Source of the DNA: Syntrophus sp963665935
GTDB taxonomy: Bacteria > Desulfobacterota > Syntrophia > Syntrophales > Syntrophaceae
Assembly (NCBI GenBank): GCA_963665935.1
Contig: OY762510.1
Location: 248,001 to 312,000, forward strand
Direction: 5' to 3'
DNA length: 64,000 nt
The translations under genes and the position numbers were made by a program. Under the pieces are notes generated by a model, which made no database searches, was not told the DNA's origin, and saw only the letters and a program-made list of their open reading frames with translations. How positions within the stretch are numbered: the first letter of the stretch is position 1; every line of letters starts with the position of its first letter. Shown in pieces: positions 37,064 through 46,133 of this stretch.

Positions 37064-39550
37064 ATGGATCGTCCATACCACAGCCTACTGCGGCGTCAGC
37101 TCAAGAAGTTTTTTGGAGAATCCTTTTCTGTCCCCGAAGAGTGGCAGCGATTTGTCGAAGCGGTAAATTCCGCCTACTATGAATCAGACGTCGACCGGAA
37201 TATGCTGGAACGCTCTCTTGAGCTGAGCTCTCGGGAGTTGCTTCAGGCAAATTCAGAAATGAGAGCCATATTCGAGGCCTTGCCAGACCTTTTCTTTCGT
37301 TTCACCTATGATGGAACTATCCTCGACTGTAAGGCCGGGAATTCCTCTGATCTCTATATGATAAGGGAAACGATGATCGGTAAAAAAATAGACGACATTC
37401 CCATACCTGAGGTACGGATGAAATTTCGTGATGCAGTACGTCAGGTCCAGGAAACCGAGTCAAACACGAATATCGAATACGTTCTCATGTTGGGTGAAGA
37501 TGAACAATTCTATGAAGCGAGGCTCATCCCTATTCTTGAGAACCAGATAATTGCCATCATCAGAAATGTAACGAAGCATAGACAAGCAGCGAAAGACATT
37601 AGTGAATCCCAGCGAAGACTGGCGGATATTATTGAATTTCTCCCGGATGCCACTCTGGTCATCGACAAGGAAGGAAAAGTGATCGCTTGGAACCGTGCCA
37701 TGGAATCCATGACAGGTATTAAAAAAGAAAAGATGTTGGAAAGAGAGAATTATGAGTATGCAATTCCGTTTTATGGAGAAAGAAAGCCCATTCTCATCGA
37801 TCACGTTTTGCAATCTGGGGAAAAGGTTCGGGCAAAATATAGAAATTTGGTATGGACAGAATCCACATTGGTAGGAGAGGCTTATATACCAAACCTTCGC
37901 GGAAAGGAAACTTATCTTATTGGAACCGCCAGCATTCTTCGGGACATGAAAGGGAATGTTACCGGAGCCATCGAATCCATACGGGACATCACACCTAGGC
38001 GGCATGCTGAAGAGCTTTACAGGACTATGGCCAATAGTTCCCAAGTCGGCGTGTATATTGTGCAAAACGAACGGATAGTCTTTGCAAATCCCCATATTAC
38101 CCAGTGTTTCGGATATACCTGCGAAGAGCTTATCGGTTCCTGTATTATCGAATATGTCCACCCTGAAGACCGTAGCAAGGTGAAGCAACAGGCCTTGAAT
38201 ATGATCAAAGGAGAATCGTCAGCACCTTACGAATACCGGATCATCGACAAGACGGGTCATGTTAAATGGTTCATGGAGGTTGTCACCGCCATCCACTTCG
38301 AGTCAACCCCCGCTGTCCTTGGCAGCACGATGGATATAACCGACCGAAAACTGCTTGAGGAGGATCGTAAGCAGCTTGAACAGCAGTTGTTTCAGGTTCA
38401 GAAGAGTGAAGCTGTCGGTACGCTGGCAGGCGGTATAGCTCATGACTTCAACAACATCCTAGGCGGCATTACTGGCTACTCGGAACTGTGTTTGACTGAG
38501 ATAAATGACAGGCCAGAAGCCTATGATTACATTGAACAAGTACTCAAGGCCGCCGATCGGGCAAAAGATCTTGTGAAACAGATTCTGACATTCAGCCGCA
38601 AGATGGAACAGGAAAAGAGGCCCACTATTCTCGCTATTATTGTAAAGGAAATGATAAAATTCATGCGGGCGTCCCTGCCAGCAACGATCGAGATCAGGCA
38701 AGCAATCGACGAGTCGACTAGTACTATTACCATCATGGCCGATCCTACGCAGATGCATCAGGTGTTGATGAACCTATGCACGAATGCAGGGCATGCTATG
38801 AAAGAGACAGGTGGAGTATTGGAGATTGGGTTAAAAGAAATCTTTACGAAGGTGGAATATCCTTTGAGTCCCTTTCTGAAAGATGATTGCTATCTGGAAT
38901 TATCCGTCCGGGATTCCGGATGTGGGATTCCGCAAGAAAATATAGAAAGAATTTTTGACCCCTACTTTACAACTAAGGAAAAAGGAGAGGGTACGGGGTT
39001 GGGGCTGGCAGTCGCGCATGGTATCGTGAAGGATCATAGCGGTGAGATCCTGGTGAAAAGCGAGATAGGAGAGGGAACTATCTTCAGAGTTTATCTGCCT
39101 ATACTAAGAAAAATGGCAAGGGATCGTGCTGATACGGAAGAAGCGATACCACAGGGAAAAGGCGAAACGATACTGATTGTTGACGATGAAGAGATGTTGG
39201 CATATATGAGCCAGGTGATGCTTGAGAAGCTGAATTACAAGGTTGTAGCGGAAACAGACCCTGCCCGTGCAATTGAAACATTCAAGGCAAACAGTAACAA
39301 TTTTGATATTATCATTACAGACAAGACCATGCCTCACATCACTGGCTTTGAGTTGTCAAAGAAAATCAGAAATATTCGTGTGGACATTCCTATCGTGCTT
39401 TGTTCAGGTTTTCTAGAAGAAGAGGATATTGAAAAGCTCAGTATACTCGGTATCAATCAATTGCTTACAAAACCGATAAAGATGAGACCATTGGCAAAAA
39501 CGATTCGTGATGTGCTGGATAAAGTCAAATTTGTAACTACGAAGACATAA
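37064..39550 (+). CDS. Hybrid sensor histidine kinase (3 PAS, HisKA, HATPase, REC)
   Basis: 828 aa, cytoplasmic (no membrane helix). After a helical N-terminus come PAS domains at about 65-175, 180-315 and 320-435 (FEALPDLFFRFTYDGTILDC; IEFLPDATLVIDKEGKVIAWN; GYTCEELIG). HisKA with GTLAGGIAHDFNNILGG (His near 459), HATPase with NAGHAMKE, DSGCGIP and GTGLGLAVAHG, and a C-terminal receiver (ILIVDDEEML; phospho-Asp near 752 in IIITDKTMP). Directly follows the FIST gene, so the FIST protein was probably its input partner; that is now broken by IS66. No output response regulator is next to it. Confidence 0.92.
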   Translation: MDRPYHSLLRRQLKKFFGESFSVPEEWQRFVEAVNSAYYESDVDRNMLERSLELSSRELLQANSEMRAIFEALPDLFFRFTYDGTILDCKAGNSSDLYMIRETMIGKKIDDIPIPEVRMKFRDAVRQVQETESNTNIEYVLMLGEDEQFYEARLIPILENQIIAIIRNVTKHRQAAKDISESQRRLADIIEFLPDATLVIDKEGKVIAWNRAMESMTGIKKEKMLERENYEYAIPFYGERKPILIDHVLQSGEKVRAKYRNLVWTESTLVGEAYIPNLRGKETYLIGTASILRDMKGNVTGAIESIRDITPRRHAEELYRTMANSSQVGVYIVQNERIVFANPHITQCFGYTCEELIGSCIIEYVHPEDRSKVKQQALNMIKGESSAPYEYRIIDKTGHVKWFMEVVTAIHFESTPAVLGSTMDITDRKLLEEDRKQLEQQLFQVQKSEAVGTLAGGIAHDFNNILGGITGYSELCLTEINDRPEAYDYIEQVLKAADRAKDLVKQILTFSRKMEQEKRPTILAIIVKEMIKFMRASLPATIEIRQAIDESTSTITIMADPTQMHQVLMNLCTNAGHAMKETGGVLEIGLKEIFTKVEYPLSPFLKDDCYLELSVRDSGCGIPQENIERIFDPYFTTKEKGEGTGLGLAVAHGIVKDHSGEILVKSEIGEGTIFRVYLPILRKMARDRADTEEAIPQGKGETILIVDDEEMLAYMSQVMLEKLNYKVVAETDPARAIETFKANSNNFDIIITDKTMPHITGFELSKKIRNIRVDIPIVLCSGFLEEEDIEKLSILGINQLLTKPIKMRPLAKTIRDVLDKVKFVTTKT

Positions 39551-40203
39551 TCCATTTACTCAACATCACGAGTGGAAGGCATTGATTCTTAGTGGTGCAG
39601 AACGCCACAAATAAGCTAGATGGCATCAATAACGGAAAAGTTCATTCTTAAACGATACTGCTGCGCAGTACCGAAGGGAATATGCCTCACAGCGATTCCC
39701 TTGTAAATCTTGCTTTCAATAAATAATCAGCGATCTCGGGATTTAATCGATGGTGCGGACTCGTAGATGCTATACGGGAGCAGGATATCGCAAAATCAAT
39801 CGTGTGTGGAATGATTCAGTTGGCCTTGGGCAAATTTGATTCGTCAACTTGATAACAATATGATAAAAATTTGTATTGGAATATGGGAACACTTCCCATA
39901 TTCCCCCATATTTTCCCATGACGTCGACTGCTCGGTTGTTCTGGCGCTGGGTGGAGCCTTCCCGGCGGCATTGTCGTCGTTGCGCTCGACATTGGGCATC
40001 GAGGTCGTGGATGGTCTTGACCCTGAGGTCTAACCCGCGCATCCACACAGACAGCGCGCCGCATGGCGTAGACTCGGAAGCGCGGCGCTCGTCGGCGCGC
40101 TGATGGTGATGCGCAGACACAGTAAGCGGACCGCTCGCTACAGCGAGCTCTCGCTTCGCTCGTCCGCTTATCGTCGCTGTTGAGCAGCAAGAGGAATGCG
40201 CTG
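39551..40203. other. Gap with integron-cassette-like remnant (truncated ORF end plus attC-like fold)
   Basis: The left part is AT-rich without genes. From about 39916 base composition becomes GC-rich. A plus-strand frame ends LGIEVVDGLDPEV with its TAA inside GTCTAAC (about 40028-40034), as in integron cassettes. Then GCGCATC-x8-CAGCGCGCCG pairs with CGGCGCGCTG-x5-GATGCGC (to about 40113), an attC-like fold. A second hairpin TAAGCGGAC/GTCCGCTTA lies at 40122-40169, followed by GTTGAGC close to the VOC gene. Confidence 0.45.
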
Positions 40204-40629
40204 ATGGAACCACGTCTGAATATCATCACGCTCGGCGTCCGCGATCTTGGACGCGCCGTTTCGTTTTATAGAGATGGACTGAAATGGCCCTTGTCGAGTG
40301 CAAGCGTTGGCGACTTCGCCATTTTCAATCTTTCCACCGGCACAGCCTTGGCTCTATACCCGCGTAACTTGCTGGCTGCCGACGCGAACGTCAAAGATCG
40401 CGGCGGGTTTGGAGGCATCACTTTAGCCCAGAACGTTTCCGATAAGGAAACCGTTGACCGCGTTCTCACTCAAGCAGTGAAGGCTGGAGGAAATCTACTG
40501 AAGCCCGCTGCTACCGCTGAGTGGGGCGGATATTCGGGCTACTTCGCCGACCCCGATGGCCATCCGTGGGAGGTTGCGTGGAATCCCTTTTTCGTGCTGG
40601 AGGCTGGGCAGCTCCGTTTGCCCGAGTAG
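40204..40629 (+). CDS. VOC/glyoxalase-fold protein
   Basis: 141 aa from ATG 40204. Two beta-alpha-beta-beta-beta units typical of the vicinal-oxygen-chelate fold: PRLNIITLGVRDLGRAVSFY at the start, GYFADPDGHPWEVAWNP at the end. Metal ligands at VOC positions are only partly recognisable. Such proteins bind or transform small molecules, some giving antibiotic resistance. Just after the stop is TGCCCAACCCATCATTCCACCGG, whose GCCCAAC matches an attC R'' core, so it may be a captured gene cassette. GC-richer than its neighbours. Confidence 0.8.
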   Translation: MEPRLNIITLGVRDLGRAVSFYRDGLKWPLSSASVGDFAIFNLSTGTALALYPRNLLAADANVKDRGGFGGITLAQNVSDKETVDRVLTQAVKAGGNLLKPAATAEWGGYSGYFADPDGHPWEVAWNPFFVLEAGQLRLPE

Positions 40630-40935
40630 TTGTCATGCTGCCCAACCCATCATTCCACCGGTTCTGAGAAGGAACTTACCTCACGCTTGGTAGATGTATC
40701 CCGCACTTTCCGGTGCCAAACATTTTTTAAAAACACGTTCCGGCAAATTTACCAAGTTCTTCCTGAAAGAGAATATCTATTGATTGCCCCTTCCCTGCAT
40801 TCAATATCAACTAATAATGAATGCAAACTTGCTGTAGAAAATCATGTATGATAGAAAATTACAACGCAATAGCCGATACACTGTCGTTTATGAAATGGAC
40901 GCTGCACGTTTCTGACAAAAAGAGAGGGGTGGACG

Positions 40936-41793
40936 ATGAGAAAGGCGAAGCTAAAGGTTCTTGTTTCGGTTATTTTGTTCATACTGATTTATGCAACAGC
41001 AGCACTAGCGGGAAACGTCATGGTTGTCCCTGGAACCGATTTTCAGCCACAGAGAGATTACAAGAGTTTTAAATTGCAAAAGATGCTCATTCCTAACAAG
41101 GGATTTGCCAGCGGCACATTTGGATGGAATGCAGAAAGGAATTCATGGGATCTTAAGAGCTCCCTGCCCATAGAAAATCCATCTCTAATTGGCGGTATTG
41201 AACTGTGGAAATGCTACTGGGAGAATCCCTCTCCGGTTAGCGAAAAAATTTCAATCTGGGCAGGCGGTTTTGGTGTAACCGGAGTGAGCTTCGTGTCACC
41301 AAAAGGAGTTACTTATACGAACTGTGTGTCAGACGGAACGTTCGAGGGAATGGCTATGTTTAATTGTGAAAAAGAACATCTTCCTGTTGGACAGACAGAA
41401 TTTGCATCCGGTCGGTATATCTTCAAATTTAAGATGGCCGGTTCCTCTACTCCGGTGACAAGATATTACTATTTAAGCGGCAGTTATCCAACTCAATTCA
41501 AAATAACCTACCCGACGATGAATGCAGTGAATGTTTCCAAAACTTTTACTGCCAAATGGCAGGCTGTCGGTGCTGGCTATTATGACTTTTGTTTATATGA
41601 CTATACGACGGGCAAAGAGGTTTACAACACATTGCTCATAAACACCATTGCGACAAGTTTAAGTCAGACGATTCCGGCCGCAAAACTACAACCCAATACC
41701 AAGTATGAGTTAACAATTGAAGCCAAAGCCCCGGAAGTAAACGGCGGGTCAAAGGGCATAAAGAAAAGCGTAGTATTTACAACAGGAAATTAA
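40936..41793 (+). CDS. Secreted protein with C-terminal Fn3-like domain
   Basis: 285 aa. Signal peptide to about residue 25 (KVLVSVILFILIYATAALAG). N-terminal two thirds is beta-rich (FGWNAERNSWDLKSSLPIEN; YYYLSGSYPTQFKITYP), the last 95 residues form an Fn3-like domain (FTAKWQAVGAGYYDFCLYDY; LQPNTKYELTIEAKAP). Promoter side 40630-40935 contains no other convincing gene. Last gene before the second att copy. Function unknown, probably cell surface or extracellular. Confidence 0.7.
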   Translation: MRKAKLKVLVSVILFILIYATAALAGNVMVVPGTDFQPQRDYKSFKLQKMLIPNKGFASGTFGWNAERNSWDLKSSLPIENPSLIGGIELWKCYWENPSPVSEKISIWAGGFGVTGVSFVSPKGVTYTNCVSDGTFEGMAMFNCEKEHLPVGQTEFASGRYIFKFKMAGSSTPVTRYYYLSGSYPTQFKITYPTMNAVNVSKTFTAKWQAVGAGYYDFCLYDYTTGKEVYNTLLINTIATSLSQTIPAAKLQPNTKYELTIEAKAPEVNGGSKGIKKSVVFTTGN

Positions 41794-41852
41794 GATTACA
41801 CCCAAATTGGAATGGATGTAATTTCCCCCTCATTACACGTTTCGGATTAATA

Positions 41853-41898
41853 ATTTGTAATCAGCAAGTCGAGGGTTCGAATCCCTCTTCCGGCTCCA
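41853..41898 (+). other. Attachment site: 3' half of tRNA-Thr (copy 2)
   Basis: ATTTGTAATC ... GGCTCCA, 46 bp, 42 identical to copy 1. It keeps the T of a TGT anticodon (copy 1 would read CGT). The T-stem pair G-C of copy 1 is A-T here, a compensated change. No 5' tRNA half precedes it. It marks the right end of the second element. Confidence 0.88.
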
Positions 41899-41903
41899 GT
41901 AAA

Positions 41904-41942
41904 ATTAAGGGCTTAGCCAATTATGGCTTAAGTCCTTTTCTT
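41904..41942 (+). terminator. Terminator after tRNA-Thr copy 2, then TTTTCCCGC repeats
   Basis: AAGGGCTTAGCC/GGCTTAAGTCCTTTT forms a hairpin with T-run. Beyond it, ATTTTGTCCCG, ATTTTCCCGC and ATTTTCCCGC (41951-41989) are direct repeats in the place where copy 1 has its TTGGCCC repeats, so a third, decayed element may have used this site. Confidence 0.6.
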
Positions 41943-41989
41943 TGACCTTCATTTTGTCCCGTCATTTTCCCGCTTTTTTATTTTCCCGC

Positions 41990-42319
41990 AAGAAAACGGA
42001 CCGAAACCCGCCTGGTTATGATGCCATTGCCCCGCCACTTTTTGGATACCCCAAGGGGTAGGAAGGAGTGCAGATTCGAAATATCCAGTATTTCAACCAG
42101 ATGCCTTGATGTTATTTCATCAATAATTATGGTATATAAAAATATACGCATTTGGTTTGGTGATGGTTTAGTGCTTACTGAAATTGCGATCGAATCTTCT
42201 CATTCCTGAGTTGAAGTAAAGCTCCATAACAGATCGACAGATGAGCCACCCTCTCCCAATGCCCGGAATCCTTACGATTCGACTTAAACAGTAGGCATCG
42301 TTTTTTAGAGGAGTCCGAC
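41990..42319. other. Leader region of mgtA-like gene
   Basis: 330 bp without a gene. Contains GGGGTAGGAAGGAG and an AT-rich part (42125-42155, TATGGTATATAAAAATATACG) that could hold the promoter. I could not recognise an M-box riboswitch or an mgtL-type leader peptide with confidence. The start codon is preceded by TTAGAGGAG. Confidence 0.3.
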
Positions 42320-44872
42320 ATGCCGCCAGCCGCTGTTCGTGTTAAAACAGTGCCCCAGTTCTGGCAACTCCCCATCGGAGTGCTCCTGGAACGTCTGAAT
42401 TCCAGTTCCGAAGGGTTGAGCAATGCGGAGGCATCCGCCTGCCTGGCCTATTTCGGTCCCAACGAAATTCACGGCGAGCGGAAACAGGTGTTGTTCCTTC
42501 AGTTTCTGGCCAAGTTCCGCAATCCCCTGGTCATCATTCTTTTAGTCGCCAGCGTCATTTCAGCCTTCACCGGAGATGCTGCCAGCTTCTTTATCATCAG
42601 TACGATCGTTATCATCAGTGTGACCCTTGATTTTGTGCAGGAATATCGTGCGGGACAAGCAGCGGAACGTCTGCGCCAGTCGGTGGCGGTTCGGGGAATC
42701 GTATTGCGGGAAGGCAGGCAAATGGAAATGCTGCCCGCGGAAATGGTACCCGGCGACGTGGTGTTCCTCGCTGCCGGCGATCTGATTCCCTGTGATGGTC
42801 GAGTCTTGGAAGCAAAGGACTTCTTCGTCAACCAGGCTCTTCTCACGGGAGAACCCTTCCCCGTGGAAAAGGCTCCCGGCGAATTGCCCGAAGAACCGGA
42901 TATTCTTGCAGCCGGCAATACGGTTCTTTCCGGAACATCGGTCATCAGCGGCACGGCAAGAGTGATGATGTGCCGCACCGGACAGGATACCGAACTCGGC
43001 GCGATTTCCGACACCCTTCTCGCTCAAGCCCCGCCCACCGCCTTTGAGCAGGGAGCCCGTCATTTCGGGCTTCTCATCATGCGGATGACCGTTCTCCTGG
43101 TCCTTTTCGTCCTTCTGGTCAACGCCTTGTTTCACCGCCCCTGGCTTGAATCTTTTCTCTTTGCCGTGGCTCTGGCCGTAGGACTGACCCCGGAGCTTCT
43201 CCCCATGGTGGTCTCGGTAACCCTGTCACGGGGCGCACTGCGCATGGCAGCCAGTAAGGTGATCGTCAAGCGGTTGGCCGCGATCCAGAACCTCGGGAGC
43301 ATGGATGTTTTCTGTACCGACAAAACCGGCACCTTGACCGAGGCACACATCCATCTGGAACGTCATCTGGATCCCCTCGGGCGTGATAGCGCCCGCGTTC
43401 TGGAATTGGCATACCTGAACAGCTTTTTTGAAACCGGATTGAAGAGCCCTCTCGATGACGCCATCCTGGAGCACAGGGAAGTCGATGTCGGCAGTTGGCG
43501 CAAGATCGATGAAGTCCCCTTTGACTTCGAGCGCCGCCGGGTTTCTGTGCTCCTTGACAATGGAGCGACCAGGCTGATCATTGTGAAAGGGGCGCCCGAA
43601 GATATCCTTCGTCTGTCGGTCAGTTACGAAGTGGATGGACAGGCCGGTCTGCATCCCCTGGACAAGGCATCCCTTGAACGTGTCAACGCGCAGTTTGAAG
43701 GACTCAGTAAAGAGGGGTTCAGGGTGTTGGGGATCGCCTTTCGACCGGTGGGCAGGGATCATGAGCATGCCGTCGTCAGCGATGAAACGGAACTGGTATT
43801 GGCGGGATTTGCCGCATTTCTCGATCCACCGAAGGAGAGTGCCAGAACGGCTCTGGCAGGACTCCTCGCCGACCGGGTTGCGGTCAAGATTGTCACCGGA
43901 GACAATGAACTGGTGACCCAGCATGTCTGCACGCGCCTCGGTCTCCCCGTCACCGGGATGCTTACCGGCGCAGAAATCCAGCATCTGGATGATCAGGCCC
44001 TCTTGGCGCGGGTTGAACAGACGAACATCTTCTGCCGCGTGGCGCCCGCCCAGAAAAACAGGATCATCCTTGCCCTGAAGCGGCGCGGCCATGTGGTGGG
44101 GTATCTTGGAGACGGCATCAATGATGCCCCATCGCTTCATTCGGCCGATGTCGGCATTTCCGTCGACAGCGCCGTGGACGTGGCAAAAGCATCGGCGGAT
44201 ATGATCCTTCTGGAGCATGATCTTGGAGTGCTCCATGCCGGTGTTCTGGAAGGCCGGCGCACCTTCGGCAATGTCATGAAATACATCATGATGGGCACCA
44301 GTTCCAATTTCGGCAATATGTTCAGCATGGCCGGGGGCTCTCTCTTTCTCCCCTTCCTCCCCATGCTGCCGGTGCAGATCCTGCTCAACAACCTGCTTTA
44401 CGATGTGTCCGAACTGCCGATTCCACTGGACCGGGTGGATGAAGACTATCTGAGCCATCCGCGGCACTGGGATATGAACTTCATCCGCAACTTCATGTTG
44501 ATTATCGGCCCGGTCAGTTCCGCCTTCGATTTTCTCACTTTCTACGTCATGCTGACGATCTTCCATGCCGGGGAGGAGCTCTTCCGTACGGGTTGGTTCG
44601 TGGAGTCCATGGCTACGCAGTTGCTGGTCATCTTTATTATCCGCACCCGGAAAAATCCCTTTAAAAGCCGCCCCAATCCCTGGCTGATCGCCTGCTCGCT
44701 GACCGTTCTGGCAGTGGCCGTTTTGCTTCCCTTCAGCCCGGCCGGGGTTCATTTCGGTTTTGTGGCGCCGCCGGCGTTCTTTTTCCTCATTCTGACCGCC
44801 ATTCTGCTGGCCTACCTGACCATGGTGGAAGGGATTAAACAGTGGTTTTTCCGCCGTTTTGCCGCGGAGTAA
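42320..44872 (+). CDS. mgtA: Magnesium-translocating P-type ATPase (MgtA/MgtB type)
   Basis: 850 aa. N-terminal cation-ATPase segment (GLSNAEASACLAYFGPNEI), TM pair, actuator with VPGDVVFLAAGDLIPCDGR and TGEPFPVEK, phosphorylation motif CTDKTGTLTE (Asp near 333), nucleotide-binding KGAPEDIL, hinge VGYLGDGINDAPSLHSADVGISVD, and six C-terminal membrane helices. VKRLAAIQNLGSMDVF and ADMILLEHDLGVLHAGVLEGRRTFGNVMKYI are typical of the type IIIB magnesium pumps. Imports Mg2+ across the inner membrane. Single-gene unit here. Confidence 0.93.
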   Translation: MPPAAVRVKTVPQFWQLPIGVLLERLNSSSEGLSNAEASACLAYFGPNEIHGERKQVLFLQFLAKFRNPLVIILLVASVISAFTGDAASFFIISTIVIISVTLDFVQEYRAGQAAERLRQSVAVRGIVLREGRQMEMLPAEMVPGDVVFLAAGDLIPCDGRVLEAKDFFVNQALLTGEPFPVEKAPGELPEEPDILAAGNTVLSGTSVISGTARVMMCRTGQDTELGAISDTLLAQAPPTAFEQGARHFGLLIMRMTVLLVLFVLLVNALFHRPWLESFLFAVALAVGLTPELLPMVVSVTLSRGALRMAASKVIVKRLAAIQNLGSMDVFCTDKTGTLTEAHIHLERHLDPLGRDSARVLELAYLNSFFETGLKSPLDDAILEHREVDVGSWRKIDEVPFDFERRRVSVLLDNGATRLIIVKGAPEDILRLSVSYEVDGQAGLHPLDKASLERVNAQFEGLSKEGFRVLGIAFRPVGRDHEHAVVSDETELVLAGFAAFLDPPKESARTALAGLLADRVAVKIVTGDNELVTQHVCTRLGLPVTGMLTGAEIQHLDDQALLARVEQTNIFCRVAPAQKNRIILALKRRGHVVGYLGDGINDAPSLHSADVGISVDSAVDVAKASADMILLEHDLGVLHAGVLEGRRTFGNVMKYIMMGTSSNFGNMFSMAGGSLFLPFLPMLPVQILLNNLLYDVSELPIPLDRVDEDYLSHPRHWDMNFIRNFMLIIGPVSSAFDFLTFYVMLTIFHAGEELFRTGWFVESMATQLLVIFIIRTRKNPFKSRPNPWLIACSLTVLAVAVLLPFSPAGVHFGFVAPPAFFFLILTAILLAYLTMVEGIKQWFFRRFAAE

Positions 44873-44995
44873 AGGGTCCCCTGAAACTTCCGGAAAAGGG
44901 TTGCCCTTACTCTCCTTGGGTGTGATGGACAAGCCGACCGCGGACCAAAGGTACAAGTTGAGGCGGGTTTGGCAGGCGACAAAAGGACATGAATC

Positions 44996-46132
44996 ATGAC
45001 GGGAATTCTTAAAATAGCCTACAAACTGCTGGTGAACGACAGGGGGAAATTCATGGCCCTGTTAATGGGCATCACCTTTGCGGTTTTTCTGATGATCATG
45101 ATGACCTCGATGTTCTCCGGCATTCTGCACCGTTCCTCGGCCACGATCCACAACATCGGCGCCAAGGTCTGGGTGATTGACCAGGCGGTCAACACCCCGG
45201 CGAACAGCATTCCGCTGCCGGGCTACGTGCTGGATGCGGTTCGGAGCATCAACGGCGTCAGATATGCCGTACCTCTCTATTCAGGCGGTGCGCTGGTCAA
45301 GCTTTGGAACGGGGTCTATCAATCGGCGACCGTCATCGGACTCGATGACTCCAGTCTGTATGGACGTCCCGAACTTCTCGAGGGGCAGATCGAAGACATT
45401 TACACGGAAAACGCCTTCATCGTAGTAAAGGACTCGGAATTCCCCAAACTCGGTAATCCTCAAATCGGGACGGAATTCGAGATCAACGACCACCGGGGAG
45501 TCATCGTGGGCATCGCCCGGGTCGCCGCCGGGGGGCTTTTCGGCGTGCCGACCCTCTATACGACCTACAAACGGGCAATCACCTACATTCCCTCCACAAG
45601 GTTTACCACCGCGTTCATTCTCATTGAACCGACGAGCAGCGACACGATCCCCTACATCAAACAGCAGGTGAAAGCCCTGGGTTATGAAGCATTGACGAAA
45701 GACGAATTCATCGAGAAAACATCCAACTTCTACAAGTACCAGACCGGTGTGGGAACAAATATTCTCATCATGACCGTCATCAGTTTTCTCGTCGGGCTTT
45801 CCATCTCCGGCCAGACGTTCTATACCTTCATCCTGGAAAACATGGAGCGGTTCGGGGCGCTGAAGGCAATTGGGGCAAAGGGGAGGGAACTTGTCTTCAT
45901 GATCCTGTTCCAGGCAAGCTTCACCTGTCTAACCGGTTATGGCCTCGGTATCGGCCTTGCCACTCTGCTGATCACCCTGGCAAAACTCAGATTGCCAAGC
46001 TACGCCGCAATGACCAGCTATACGGATATCGGGTTGGCCTTTGTCATGGTCCTGATCATTGCCGGCATCTCGAGCTACATCGGGATCAGAAAAGTGCTCC
46101 AGATTGAACCGTTCGATATATTCCGGGGGTAA
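44996..46132 (+). CDS. ABC transporter permease (FtsX/DevC type)
   Basis: 378 aa. N-terminal helix (FMALLMGITFAVFLMIMMTS), a 220-residue periplasmic domain and three C-terminal helices (NILIMTVISFLVGLSISGQT; FMILFQASFTCLTGYGLGIG; IGLAFVMVLIIAGISSYIGI) with the ERFGALKAIGAKGREL segment seen in MacB/FtsX-like permeases. First gene of a four-gene export operon with ATPase, HlyD-type adaptor and outer-membrane channel. DevC-like overall. Confidence 0.88.
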   Translation: MTGILKIAYKLLVNDRGKFMALLMGITFAVFLMIMMTSMFSGILHRSSATIHNIGAKVWVIDQAVNTPANSIPLPGYVLDAVRSINGVRYAVPLYSGGALVKLWNGVYQSATVIGLDDSSLYGRPELLEGQIEDIYTENAFIVVKDSEFPKLGNPQIGTEFEINDHRGVIVGIARVAAGGLFGVPTLYTTYKRAITYIPSTRFTTAFILIEPTSSDTIPYIKQQVKALGYEALTKDEFIEKTSNFYKYQTGVGTNILIMTVISFLVGLSISGQTFYTFILENMERFGALKAIGAKGRELVFMILFQASFTCLTGYGLGIGLATLLITLAKLRLPSYAAMTSYTDIGLAFVMVLIIAGISSYIGIRKVLQIEPFDIFRG

Positions 46133-46133
46133 G

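Larger units (their letters stand above)
31177..41852. mobile_element. Second element in tandem at the same tRNA-Thr site (no integrase)
   Basis: The 10.7 kb between two homologous 46-bp tRNA-Thr 3' halves. It carries two membrane-protein genes, an IS66-split FIST gene plus hybrid kinase, integron-cassette-like remnants with a VOC gene and a secreted protein gene. It has no recombinase of its own, so it could be moved only by an integrase acting from outside (for example the neighbouring phage integrase). Four TTGGCCC repeats next to copy 1 may be integrase arm sites belonging to this element. Origin as a decayed island is an inference. Confidence 0.65.

Noticed and set aside
39770..40229. 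Two overlapping minus-strand frames (147 and 137 aa)
   Set aside because: They run antisense through the attC-like hairpins and show no domain pattern.
41990..42319. M-box magnesium riboswitch before mgtA
   Set aside because: A GCTCCATAACAGAT stretch at about 42220 is faintly similar, but the conserved M-box helices could not be drawn; a covariance-model search would decide.
43226..44956. 576-aa minus-strand open frame
   Set aside because: It is the antisense of the clearly real mgtA-like gene; composition (many His, Gln, Arg) and lack of motifs mark it as a shadow frame.
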